From Hellea sp039977295 (GTDB lineage: Bacteria > Pseudomonadota > Alphaproteobacteria > Caulobacterales > Maricaulaceae), in NCBI GenBank assembly GCA_039977295.1, contig JBDWDN010000003.1:186001-250000 (forward strand): 64,000 nt of DNA. The letters run 5' to 3'. Position 1 is the stretch's first letter. Every line of letters begins with the position of its first letter. Both the position numbers and the translations under genes were made by a program. A model generated the notes under the pieces. The model was not told the DNA's origin. It saw only the letters and a list, made by a program, of their open reading frames with translations, and did no database searches. Of the stretch, positions 1 through 9,420 are shown piece by piece.

Positions 1-763
1 TTGGGAGAACCTTACCCAATGTTGCAATCGCCTTATTCACCCCGCCCGGCACAAAAACAGCGCGGTTACGCTCACAAGCTTCAACGCCCATCTCGGCGCA
101 TTCATCGGCGTCCATCATCATATAGGCGGGAAGTTTATTCATTGCCTCACGGGTGCCATTAACGTCATGAAATTCAGTATAGGTGAATCCGGGACACAGG
201 GCCGAAACGTGCACGCCTGAACCCTCTAATTCCATATTCAAGCTCTGCGAGAATTTAATCAAGAAGCTTTTCACCGCCGCATATAATGTATGTCCTTTGG
301 ACCCAGGCATATGTCCCGCCAGCGAGGCGACATTAATGATACGGCCAAACCCCTTTTCGGTCATAGCGGGGGCAAGTTTACGCGCCAGCTCGCACGGCGC
401 CGTCATCATCAATTGAATGAATTTACTATGGTCTTCCCATTCGCTCTCGAGATAGGTGCCAGGATGACCATAGCCCGCATTATTTACAAGGCCGTCAATA
501 TGGAGACCTTTTTTCCCAATCCGCGCGAGCAGCTTATCTGTGGCGTCAATTTCAAAGAGATCAATTTCAAAAATATGGCTTGTCGTCCCATATTCTTTTT
601 TCAGCTCTTTGGCTAATGTTACCATCGGGGCTTCGCGGCGGGCACAAAGCGCTAAGTCCCAGCCACGCAGGGCATATTCGCGCGCAATGGCGGCGCCGAT
701 TCCCGCCGAGGCTCCGGTAATGAGGCAGATGGGTTTGTCATTTGGGTTAGCTAGTTGCGCCAT
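1..763 (-). CDS. Short-chain dehydrogenase/reductase, 3' end outside window
   Basis: A classical SDR oxidoreductase that probably reduces or oxidises a carbonyl/alcohol with NAD(P)(H) in the cytoplasm; the substrate cannot be told. Read from the ATG at 763, about 254 codons stay open to the window edge, so the C-terminus is missing. Visible landmarks are the Rossmann glycine motif TGASAGIG (residues 16-23), NNAG (about 94-97), the catalytic serine in VASLAG (about 147) and the catalytic pair in YAAVK (Tyr161, Lys165). The spacing is normal for the family. It is divergent from the small lipoprotein gene at 863 across a gap of about 100 bp that must hold both promoters. Confidence 0.9.
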   Translation of the reverse strand, partial: MAQLANPNDKPICLITGASAGIGAAIAREYALRGWDLALCARREAPMVTLAKELKKEYGTTSHIFEIDLFEIDATDKLLARIGKKGLHIDGLVNNAGYGHPGTYLESEWEDHSKFIQLMMTAPCELARKLAPAMTEKGFGRIINVASLAGHMPGSKGHTLYAAVKSFLIKFSQSLNMELEGSGVHVSALCPGFTYTEFHDVNGTREAMNKLPAYMMMDADECAEMGVEACERNRAVFVPGGVNKAIATLGKVLP

Positions 764-862
764 AATCTCACAAATTATTAAGGTGTTTATCTTGCCGCGT
801 CTGTTAGCTTAGCCCTTAGGTAAAGTCTAAGAAAAATGTTCAAGAAGAAAGCCTGAGAAATT

Positions 863-1168
863 ATGCGCATATTTGTTCTGATTCCCGCTCTTTTTTTGAC
901 CGCCTGCATAACCGCTGGGGCCGAGCCTGAGCGCTATGCCGACATGGATTGTCAGCAATTATCTGATTTAAGGCGCAGCTATGGGCAATCCATGGCAAAT
1001 TATGATCTGTTTGGCGACAGCGATATCAATGAGCTTGAGCGCACCAATTCGAGCCGCCGCGACCTCATAGAAATTGGGCAATCACGCGCTGATCTTCGTC
1101 CCTATGAAATTGAGCAGGAAAAAGACCTAAACTCCATTCGGGCGGCCTCTCGCCTCAAAGGCTGTTAA
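863..1168 (+). CDS. Small hypothetical lipoprotein
   Basis: A 101-residue protein with a short hydrophobic signal sequence and a lipobox LTAC at residues 12-15, so it should be processed by signal peptidase II and anchored by Cys15. The mature part is charged and predicted helical, with two further cysteines (one near residue 30, one at the C-terminal residue) that could form a disulfide in the periplasm. I do not recognise a family. It stands alone, 79 bp before the LemA-type gene on the same strand, and could share a transcript with it. Confidence 0.75.
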   Translation: MRIFVLIPALFLTACITAGAEPERYADMDCQQLSDLRRSYGQSMANYDLFGDSDINELERTNSSRRDLIEIGQSRADLRPYEIEQEKDLNSIRAASRLKGC

Positions 1169-1247
1169 ACACGTCCAATCTGCTCCCTAAAACTCTTATT
1201 TGCCAAATCAGTGAAATAAACTTATCCTCTGCTCAAAGGGGTTATCT

Positions 1248-1802
1248 ATGATTTTGATTATACCAGCGATTATTCTTCTGCTTCTCATTGGGGCGGTTGT
1301 CATATTCAACTCACTTGTCGGTATGCGCCAGATGACAGAAAATGGCTGGAGCGATATTGAAGTGCAGCTTAAACGCCGCGCTGACCTTATTCCTCGCCTC
1401 GTCTCTACGGTAAAAGGCTATGCCGCCCACGAGCGTAAGCTGTTCGAAGATGTTACGGCTAAACGCATGCAGGCCCTCGCGGCAGGAAATAATCCGCGCG
1501 AGCGCGGCGTCGCAGAAAGCCGCCTGAAACAACCTGTGAGCCGCATCATCGCCCTCGCCGAAGACTATCCAGAGCTAAAGGCCAGTGATAACTTCCTCGA
1601 ATTGCAAGAAGAGCTCTCCGATACTGAGGATAAAATAGAAATGGCGCGGCGCTTTTATAATGGCGCCGTGCGCACCCTAAACACCAAAGTGCAAACCATT
1701 CCCTCAAATCTTGTCGCGGGACCTATGGGCTTTAGAACGCGCGACTATTTTGAAATTGATATTGAAGACGCTGCCGCTCCTGATGTGGAGTTCTCAGCAT
1801 GA
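1248..1802 (+). CDS. LemA family membrane protein
   Basis: A 184-residue LemA-family protein: one N-terminal transmembrane helix (about residues 2-20) followed by a soluble helical domain. The family hallmarks are visible: an asparagine followed by WSDIEVQLKRRADLIPRLV, then VKGYAAHE, and a later FYNGAVRTLNTKV segment. The molecular function of LemA proteins is not established; they often pair with DUF2207/TPM proteins of the envelope. An AAGGGG Shine-Dalgarno lies just upstream of the ATG. The stop codon overlaps the start of the DUF2207 gene by 4 bases, so the two are translationally coupled. Confidence 0.93.
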   Translation: MILIIPAIILLLLIGAVVIFNSLVGMRQMTENGWSDIEVQLKRRADLIPRLVSTVKGYAAHERKLFEDVTAKRMQALAAGNNPRERGVAESRLKQPVSRIIALAEDYPELKASDNFLELQEELSDTEDKIEMARRFYNGAVRTLNTKVQTIPSNLVAGPMGFRTRDYFEIDIEDAAAPDVEFSA

Positions 1803-3511
1803 TGCGATTTTTACTAAGCCTCATTCTTGCCTTTGCCTTTACGCTCAGCGCCTCGGCCGAGGAAAAGATTGTCGCCTATGATGTCTTGATCGATGTGCAA
1901 CAAGATGCTGACTTTATAGTTACTGAGAAAATTTCCGTCATCTCAGAAGGCCGAAGAATCCGGCGCGGTATTTTTAGAGATCTGCCCCGCTTCAAAATGG
2001 ATGAAGGCGCAAAAATACCCTACCAATATAAAATACTCAGCGTGACGCGTAATGGTAAACGCGAGCCGTTCTCGCGGCAAAACGACAGAAATGCGAAACA
2101 GATCCGTATTGGCGACGCAGATTATTTTCTGCAAAACGGGCGACATGATTATGTCATTACCTATGAAGTCAAAAATGAAATTCGATATTTTGATGATTAT
2201 GACGAAGTATATTGGAACGCCATTGGAACCTATTGGGATTTCCCGATTGACCGCGGCATAGCCACTATCCGCTTTCCGCTATCGATCTCCCCCCAAGGCG
2301 TTAATTGTTATACAGGGTCATTCGGCTCAAAAGCCTCTAATTGTAAGATATCGCGAAGCGCGCTGGATTTTACTGTTGAGACCCTTCAGCCCTTAAATCG
2401 CCGTGAAGGTTTGGGTGTTTCCATTCGGTTTAATAAAGGGATTATCGATCCCCCAAGCCAAGCCGACAAAAATATGCTCTGGTGGTTTAAGAATGGAGCG
2501 CTCGCCCTTCTGACCTTATCATTTGTAGCCCTATTTGGGTATTATTACCGCGCCTGGAACAAGGTCGGCCGCGACCCTCAAAAACTGCCTGTCTTTGCCC
2601 GTTATGAGCCGCCTGCTGGATATTCTCCCGCAGCCATACATCATATTAATTACCGCGGATTTCGAGGCAACAAAGCCCTGATTGGGACACTTATGCATAT
2701 GGCCGTAAACAACCATATTAAAATGGATTCAGCCAAATCAAAAACGACATTGTCATATACAGGCGCAAAAGGACATATGAGTTCTCTGACGGCAGATCAA
2801 ACTTTGCTCATACGCAAATTATTCAAAGGCAAGTCAACACTGCATCTTGGCAAAACCCCCAATAGCAAATTCACCAGTGGCTATATGGCCTTTCGTAAAG
2901 ATGTATCTAAGCGTTACGGAAAAGATTATTTCCGCTGGAATGGCGGTTTTACCGTATTAGGCTTTGTCCTCAGCATTGTCGCCGTCGTGGTCGCCTTCAC
3001 GCAGTTTTATGGAAATAATTCTGAATACTTCTTTATGACCTTGGCGGCCTTGGTCGGTATGAATATTCTCTTTGTCTTCTTAATGCCCGCGCCAACCCAA
3101 AAAGGACAAAAGATAAAAGCTGAAATTGAAGGCTTTAAACTCTATCTTGAAATGGCCGAAAAACAGCAGCTTAATGCACGCGAAGATGTGCTCTCTGGCC
3201 AAGAGCCGCCCATGACAAAAAAGCGCTATGAGGCCTTCCTACCTTACGCCATCGCCTTGGACGTCGAAAAGCCTTGGTCGAAGTATTTCGAGAAAGTTCT
3301 GCCGGAAGAAGCCAAGGACTATAAGCCAAGCTGGGGCAATGTCAGCGGGCGCAATCTCGGCTCCATTGGCGGCATTAACCGCGCCCTAGAATCAAATTTC
3401 AATTCAGGCGTCTCACGCGCCATGCCGCGAAGCTCTAGCTCTTCGGGCGGAAGCAGCGGCGGCGGTTTCTCAGGCGGCGGCGGAGGCGGTGGAGGCGGTG
3501 GAGGCTGGTAG
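1799..3511 (+). CDS. DUF2207 domain membrane protein with Gly-rich tail
   Basis: A 570-residue predicted membrane protein of the DUF2207 (YciQ-like) family. It has a cleavable signal peptide ending at ASA (about residue 20), an extracytoplasmic domain, a transmembrane helix near 230-250, a cytoplasmic segment, and two further helices near 385-430. The last 30 or so residues are a Ser-rich then Gly-rich tail ending GGW, a feature shared by DUF2207 and TPM proteins. It overlaps the LemA gene by ATGA. The pair is a widely conserved combination of unknown biochemical role, probably an envelope complex. Confidence 0.92.
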   Translation: MMRFLLSLILAFAFTLSASAEEKIVAYDVLIDVQQDADFIVTEKISVISEGRRIRRGIFRDLPRFKMDEGAKIPYQYKILSVTRNGKREPFSRQNDRNAKQIRIGDADYFLQNGRHDYVITYEVKNEIRYFDDYDEVYWNAIGTYWDFPIDRGIATIRFPLSISPQGVNCYTGSFGSKASNCKISRSALDFTVETLQPLNRREGLGVSIRFNKGIIDPPSQADKNMLWWFKNGALALLTLSFVALFGYYYRAWNKVGRDPQKLPVFARYEPPAGYSPAAIHHINYRGFRGNKALIGTLMHMAVNNHIKMDSAKSKTTLSYTGAKGHMSSLTADQTLLIRKLFKGKSTLHLGKTPNSKFTSGYMAFRKDVSKRYGKDYFRWNGGFTVLGFVLSIVAVVVAFTQFYGNNSEYFFMTLAALVGMNILFVFLMPAPTQKGQKIKAEIEGFKLYLEMAEKQQLNAREDVLSGQEPPMTKKRYEAFLPYAIALDVEKPWSKYFEKVLPEEAKDYKPSWGNVSGRNLGSIGGINRALESNFNSGVSRAMPRSSSSSGGSSGGGFSGGGGGGGGGGGW

Positions 3512-3524
3512 CACGCGCTTTTTA

Positions 3525-4067
3525 CTACTTAATAATTTCACGGGCCGGCAGAGCGATAATCCCCTCAGACGTTACTTGGATATCCTTAAGGTCTGACGCG
3601 CGCGACTTTTCTGCTGGCTGAACCCCAACTGTAATGGGGACTGACAGGACCCTGCGGCTCTGCTGACCCTCAAGGCTTTCATAAACAGTTTCAAGGCCGA
3701 GGTAATAGGTTCCGTCCGCCATGGAGGAGAGCTGAACGGGCAAAACAAAGCTGGAGCCCGCCTGAATCTGAAGAGTATGGGGGTTTGTATCTGAGTGTAT
3801 CTGCAGCTCAGGCGGCGGCAATAGACGCACGGTGAGGTAACCCTCTTCATAAATATGGGCGAGCGTTAGCGTGAGTATTTCTATTTCACCTTTTTGAGTC
3901 TTCCCGTCATAATCATGGGTCAGATCCACCGCTGCGCCCGGTTTTATATAGCTAACCTCATGGGTCTCGAACGGCTTATTCTCAGAGCTCGCCTTATTGG
4001 CGGGCAGCAAAGCAGCGCCTGTGACGCAGATAATTGCCGCTGTGATGCCTATGGTTTTGATAAACAT
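3525..4067 (-). CDS. Hypothetical secreted protein
   Basis: A 180-residue protein with an N-terminal hydrophobic segment (about residues 4-22) that is a signal peptide or anchor, followed by a domain rich in beta-prone residues. No family is recognised. The start ATG has AGGGTAAG upstream with good spacing. It begins 4 bp after the stop of the lipoprotein metallopeptidase-like gene at 4072, so the two are one operon and probably work together at the cell envelope, for example as a protease and accessory protein. That role is inference only. Confidence 0.75.
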   Translation of the reverse strand: MFIKTIGITAAIICVTGAALLPANKASSENKPFETHEVSYIKPGAAVDLTHDYDGKTQKGEIEILTLTLAHIYEEGYLTVRLLPPPELQIHSDTNPHTLQIQAGSSFVLPVQLSSMADGTYYLGLETVYESLEGQQSRRVLSVPITVGVQPAEKSRASDLKDIQVTSEGIIALPAREIIK

Positions 4068-4071
4068 TGTC

Positions 4072-5745
4072 TTACCCTGTCACGCTAAAATTATAACAGC
4101 CATCGCCGCGTTTTGACCCTGTTCCATTTATATTGAAAAAGTCATAGGCCTCGATAACGTAATCGCCGGCGCTTAAACGGCCTTTGAAGACTTCTTCACC
4201 TTTAATGGAAGACGCAGATTTATTTATAAGCTCGCGGCCTTGCCAGATATTAAAATCTGGATCGCGCTGTTCATCGCCGCTCGCCTTCATAGCCGAAATT
4301 GTCACGTCTTTATCCGTATCTAAATTAAGGAAAATAAACTCTCTATTTCCAAGTTTATTATAAACGCCGGCATCATCTACAGAACAGAGATGCACAGAAG
4401 GACCATTAAAAGTGACTTCTTTATAAACAGGCAGAGCCGAGCGAATAGCGCCGCTATTGCTTTCGCCGTTTCCATTGGGGCCCTCACCGGAAATTGACTG
4501 ACTGTCTAAAAGCGAATTTATCGCCCCATTGCCGATACTGCCCTCACGGCGCAGCCCGTCAGCTAAGGCAAAGATTGTCGCAAAGACCGGCGCGTCTTTA
4601 TAGGCGTCACTGCTCATGACGTTATAGATCGGCTTAAGTCCCGCCGCGATATTATCAGGGCCGTCCGAAGCGCTGTCAAAAATATCATAAAGGATTGCGC
4701 CAATAGAGGCTTCGTTAAACCATCCGGGATTGGTTATGTCCCGCGTTTCAAGGTTATAAGAAAACCCAAATTTTTGACTCGATCCTGAGCTGTCTCGGTA
4801 AATGGGATCACCTGTAATCATAGCAGAGAGAGCATTGCCCCAACCTTCGCTATAGGCGACCCGCGCGTCAAGGCGGTCATTCAACGAATGCAGGCCTCCA
4901 ATAGAATCTGTGCGGGACATTTGATGTTCAAAATAATGGCCCCATTCATGAATAATGACATGCGGATCATATTCATCTGTATCACGCCCTTCTTCACCTA
5001 AAAGGTAAATGGCCTCGCTATCTGCATCTGGGAAGTAAGCGGATGTCCCGATTTGGCCTTGGGCTTTTTCGCCTATTGCGGCGCGGTTATTCACGCTCCA
5101 GCGAAGTTCCAAAGCAGGAAAGTCAATGTTCGGATCAATAGCTGCAAAAGCTTGAGCGGCCATATACACACTATCCAAGATCGCGAATGGCGCTGCGGAA
5201 CGCGCTTCGCCATAAGATTGCCCCGTCCAGCCACTCGGCGCATGGAGATCGCGGCTTTGCGACGCCGATTTACCCGTGTTGGCGAGAGAACCTTGAAGCG
5301 CGTAGAGTTGGTTTTCCTGCGTATTATCCGTCACCCTAAAGTCCCAATGGGCGGCCTTGTCCGAAAGAAGCTGCGCTTTGGCGCGAATGCGAATATCTGT
5401 CTCAGCGTCAAGCGTGAAATCGTAAGACCCATCAGGCGCAGATATCGTTGAAAACAAAACATCCCCGGAGGCGTTCACCGCCTCAATAACAGCGCCCCGA
5501 ATAGGCATTTCTGTGACATTCGCATAATCCAGTCCCGAATTTTGAGCGTGAGGAACGCGGTCATAAGTGATTTTACCAGAGACTTTAACCGAGGTTACTG
5601 GCACCGGCGGCGGCGGCGGTGGTGGCGGCGGCGCGGGAATAGAGGCGACCGCTTGCGGCGCAGCTACGGTGTTACCTCCGCCGCCTCCGCAAGCCCCTAA
5701 TGAAACGGCTATAAGCCCCGTTGCTGTAAGTCTTATAAACTGCAC
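4072..5745 (-). CDS. Lipoprotein with zinc-metallopeptidase (gluzincin-like) motif
   Basis: About 557 residues when read from the GTG at 5745; the frame is open further upstream, but the GTG has a strong GAGGAGAG Shine-Dalgarno and puts a lipobox (SLGAC) right after a hydrophobic signal, so it is the better start. After the lipid-anchor Cys come a Gly run, an Ala/Pro linker with nine prolines in a row, and a beta-rich domain that resembles a carboxypeptidase-regulatory/Ig fold. The centre carries HEWGH followed about 45 residues later by SEGWGNAL, the arrangement of a zinc gluzincin (HExxH plus a downstream Glu). The C-terminal domain resembles a pre-peptidase beta domain. Likely an outer-membrane-anchored protease; the family name is uncertain. 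Confidence 0.82.
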   Translation of the reverse strand: MQFIRLTATGLIAVSLGACGGGGGNTVAAPQAVASIPAPPPPPPPPPVPVTSVKVSGKITYDRVPHAQNSGLDYANVTEMPIRGAVIEAVNASGDVLFSTISAPDGSYDFTLDAETDIRIRAKAQLLSDKAAHWDFRVTDNTQENQLYALQGSLANTGKSASQSRDLHAPSGWTGQSYGEARSAAPFAILDSVYMAAQAFAAIDPNIDFPALELRWSVNNRAAIGEKAQGQIGTSAYFPDADSEAIYLLGEEGRDTDEYDPHVIIHEWGHYFEHQMSRTDSIGGLHSLNDRLDARVAYSEGWGNALSAMITGDPIYRDSSGSSQKFGFSYNLETRDITNPGWFNEASIGAILYDIFDSASDGPDNIAAGLKPIYNVMSSDAYKDAPVFATIFALADGLRREGSIGNGAINSLLDSQSISGEGPNGNGESNSGAIRSALPVYKEVTFNGPSVHLCSVDDAGVYNKLGNREFIFLNLDTDKDVTISAMKASGDEQRDPDFNIWQGRELINKSASSIKGEEVFKGRLSAGDYVIEAYDFFNINGTGSKRGDGCYNFSVTG

Positions 5746-5866
5746 AGCTCTCTCCTCTGTCACGCCTAGCGTGAAGAAGAGGTGCAATTAAGATGCCAAT
5801 AATGCCTGAAAGCAATAAATGGTTTTTAAGGGGGAGATCTAGCCTTCAAGGTTAAGGCTTCAAGGC

Positions 5867-6619
5867 CTATTTGCAGCTAAAGTTAGCGATAGCTACTGTC
5901 GTAGCCGAAAAATCATTTCCTGCTAGAACGCGGCGCGGAGAGGCGGAATTTACATCCACATCTTGTCCGCGAATGTCTTTTTCCATCATCATATAATTAT
6001 AGCCTTCGCCCAATAGCTGCACGCGCTGTGCTTGCTTATCCGCGCCGCAAGAGACGAGACGTTTTTCAAAATGGGGTCCAGATCGGAAATTCTGACGGGT
6101 GACAATAACGCGGTTATCATTGGCCGTTTTTTTAATCGAGGCCGCATATATCTTCACGTCATTATTTTCGGGGACTTTAATACGTTTCAGGGACACATCG
6201 TCGGCCGTGTTAACGCGGCTAAAGCCGGCTGAGCGGCGTTTGGTATTATCATAGCGCGCCCATGTAACTTGCCGCGCTGTGAGGTAATCCGAATTGACCC
6301 ATTGCTCTGGCGCCCCGGCTTTACTAATGCGAAGCCAATTTTCAAAAACTTCATAAGCCTTGATCTTTTGGCCTAGCTTCAACATTCCATTTACATCACC
6401 GGCGACGGGATTATCACGAATGCGGAGCTGGTCGGCGTCTACCCAATAAGGGATCGGTTCGACCTTTTTGATTATGCGGCGCTTTTTTGGCGTTGCGGTT
6501 GAATCCGTACTGATCTGTATAGGCTCGGATATCGGGGCCGTTTGGGCGGCAGCGGGCGCGGCAAATATAAAGCTGCCCGTTGCGAGGCCAATGGCTATCA
6601 TAATTGGAATATATTTCAT
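5867..6619 (-). CDS. Secreted SH3-domain protein
   Basis: A 250-residue protein with a signal peptide (residues 1 to about 25, ending APAAAQ) and a bacterial SH3-type domain. The clearest stretch contains LRIRDNP, a middle block LKLGQKIKAYEV and WLRIS ahead of QWVNSDYL (about residues 62-118). A second, weaker SH3-like segment may follow, with NFRSGP and a cysteine (about 175-200). The C-terminal Cys could pair with the Cys in the second segment. Such proteins usually bind peptidoglycan or other envelope ligands. It lies on the same strand as the 4072-5745 lipoprotein but 120 bp upstream, so cotranscription is only possible. Confidence 0.82.
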   Translation of the reverse strand: MKYIPIMIAIGLATGSFIFAAPAAAQTAPISEPIQISTDSTATPKKRRIIKKVEPIPYWVDADQLRIRDNPVAGDVNGMLKLGQKIKAYEVFENWLRISKAGAPEQWVNSDYLTARQVTWARYDNTKRRSAGFSRVNTADDVSLKRIKVPENNDVKIYAASIKKTANDNRVIVTRQNFRSGPHFEKRLVSCGADKQAQRVQLLGEGYNYMMMEKDIRGQDVDVNSASPRRVLAGNDFSATTVAIANFSCK

Positions 6620-6727
6620 TGGTCAAACCTCCATCAATGAATCGGTTTGGTAATACTCTGTAAACCATAATATAATGCTAACCTTGGGTTAAGGCGCATT
6701 AATACATCCACAACACCGAAGCCCCAA

Positions 6728-6755
6728 TGAAAAACCCCCTGCAAAGCAGAGGGTT
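6728..6755 (-). terminator. Rho-independent terminator of the giant gene
   Basis: On the minus strand a 10-bp stem (AACCCTCTGC with GCAGGGGGTT, one G-T wobble) closes a TTT loop and is followed by a run of T. It begins about 35 bp after the stop codon of the giant repeat protein and ends transcription before the SH3-protein gene. Confidence 0.85.
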
Positions 6756-6790
6756 AATTCAAGTAGCTATTGAAGTCCTAAGACGAGGTC

Positions 6791-9420
6791 TTAGAATTTT
6801 CCGATAACGTTCAAATACCAGCCGATGTCATCTTTATCGCCTGTCGCAGCTAGGTATTCCTCTTCGATACCGCCCCATGTGACGCCGACGCCGATTTTAG
6901 CGTTGTCATTCACATGACGGTAAACACCGGCAAGGCCGCCCTTACGCGTGATCGTGCCATTTCCGATGTCCAGAATACGGCCTTCGAGGACAGCATCCCA
7001 TTTATGGGTTGCGTGATAATCCAAGCGTAGAACACCGAGCTGCGCTTCGGACTTTGTAAAGTCGAGGCTATCACGGTTGCTGGTCACAGACCCCGCGCGG
7101 TAAGCATATTTACCGCCTAGCGTCCATTTCGGCGCAACGTCATAACTTGCGTCCACGGAGGCAATCGTACTCTTCTGGCGATAGTTTAATGTTTCGCCGT
7201 TGAAACGCTGTGAGGTCGGAGACAGATCTTCTAGCCAGACCAATTTCGCGAGCATGTTAAAGCGGTCATCCCATATTGGGCGGTAAGCCGCTGCAATAGA
7301 CGCTTCCTTAAACTCAGCTTCATTAAAGCTTTGCGGCCCAAGGTCAGCATCTGGACGGGACTGATCAGAGAAAGCGAGATTAAACTTACCTTGCAGACGC
7401 AGTTCCTCAGACGCGAGATAGCTTGCGGTCGAGCGTAAGAGCCATGTGCGGCGCTCATCACCCGTATCGATATTTTCATCTTCACGCCATTCGCCCGTAA
7501 CGCCGGCCTTCATGCGATCAGAGGCGAAACCAACACTGGCTGAGAACGCCTCTCGGTCTAGATTATCGACACGGCCAACTTCACCCGAGAGGCCAAAGTT
7601 CCAATTGCCAGGCTTATAATCAAGACCATAAGCATGGGTCACGCCGTTCACACCTGTATCGTTAAACTGCAGACGCTCCTCACCATAGACAGATAGGCTA
7701 TCTGAATAGCGGCGGCGCGCACCAAAGTTAAAGGTTCCGAGGTTTGACTGAGCCTGCGCATTAAGCGGCAAGTCATAAGCGAGGTAATATTCATCACCAT
7801 CTTCATATTGATAGCGTAGCGATGCACGGGCTCCGAGGCCATCTTCGCCCGTTGACACTTCGCCGCCGCCAAGAATTTTCTTGGAGAGGCGCACTTCTGC
7901 GCCAACGCCAACACGGTCAGTCGTGCGCTGATTGTCACCTTCGATACCGACTTGGCCATAGGCATAGACTTTGCTCTCATCGCCAAATTCATAGTCAACA
8001 CGGCCGCCCAATGAGGTGCCGGAATTACCGCGCAAATCATCACTGAAAGACGCGCCTATCGTGGCTGTCAGGTTCTCGGTGGCTTTGTAGTCCAAGCGAG
8101 CTTCCGCGAAGCTATTCGTGCCTTGCGTCTTATCGTCGGACACATCGGCGCGGGCTGTCATAGACAGCGCCTCAGAAAGCTCTAGGTTCACGCCGCCGCC
8201 AAATTGCTCAATCGTTTGATTGGTCGACTCGGCATAGCCAGCGAAACCAGCTTCGCGTTTGCGCCAGTAAGCGTAGGAATTACCATCAAGATTAATCCCG
8301 TCAATCTCATTAAAGTCGACGGCAGCCTCAACAGCGTAACCCATGGCAGAGTTATCATTTGCCAAGCCGCCTCGGCTTAGAGGATTATAGGTAAAGCCTC
8401 CATCAATAGAGCGGAAGGTTTGCACGCCCAACCCTTTGGTCTTGGCAACTTCGCCTTTGATGTAGGTCCCCGCTGCATATTGCAGCGTAAGATCGACTTC
8501 GTAGAGATCAGATTCAGCGCCGCCATCTGTATCATGGTTATAGGTCGCGCCGAGCTTGACGTGATCGCCGAACCAGCGTGATCCGCGCGCGCCGTAAACG
8601 GCGGCATCATCAGAGGCTCCGAAGACTGGCGTGAACTCATAATCAATAACCAGAATAGTCTCGTTACCTGATTGCGATCCATCGCGGAATAAACGTCCAT
8701 CATCACCTGTGCTGCCGAGCGGCTGGTTAAGAATGACGCGGCCTTGGATAAAGTCCATATCATAGTCAGACCCATAAGCGAGACGGCGGCTTTCGATAAC
8801 AAGCCCAGAAATGCTGTCGCGGGTTTCTACACGCAGAATTTCAGAGCCAATTCCAATATCGCCATTGCGGAGATAATAGACACTGCCGCCCGTTCCGCGA
8901 AGCTCATCGCGGCCTTGGCGTGATCCGCCTTCTGCGATGAAAGCTGTCAGACGTGTCCGGTCGTCACCAAATTTCGTTGGATTGCCATTTTCGTCCCAAT
9001 GCAGCTTTGCACCATAGAGTGTGCGCTGCACGCGGGCGAATTCAGTATCGTTAAAGTTCGTCTGATAATTACCCCAGAGAGCATAATCGTCATCACGTTC
9101 CACACGGAGATAGAATTTACCTGATGTCGGCGCGTCCTGTTCAATCGTGCTGTCATCCCCGTATGTCGGGTAGAAGCGCTCAGGATCAAGGCGGCGTAGT
9201 AATTGACCGAGGTCTTTATCATCCAGGCCGCTAAATAGATTTTCAATCTCAGCTTCGCCTGTATCCGCTGTGGCTGTCACAGCCCAGCGGTCATTAAGGC
9301 GCGAGCGAAGATAGAAAGCAACGCGGCCCTCTTCAAAGCTACGGTCACCCGAAGCATCTTCAGTAATATTTTGACCAATCGTCGCTTCGATTTGTGCAAC
9401 ATAGAATGTGTCTTTGTTTT
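6791..9420 (-). other. C-terminal outer-membrane beta-barrel domain of the giant protein
   Basis: The last 870 or so residues alternate short amphipathic strands with aromatic girdle residues and acidic/Asn-rich loops (for example YLRSRLNDRWAVTATADT, LRLDYHATHKWDAVLEGRI), as in outer-membrane barrels. The chain ends LNVIGKF, matching the C-terminal Phe signal recognised by the BAM complex. I estimate well over 20 strands but cannot count them safely. The barrel probably anchors the stalk and may help export it. Confidence 0.75.

Noticed and set aside
5790..5866. Inverted repeat AGCCTT...AAGGCT as a terminator after the SH3-protein gene
   Set aside because: Short stem without a following T run; too weak to list.
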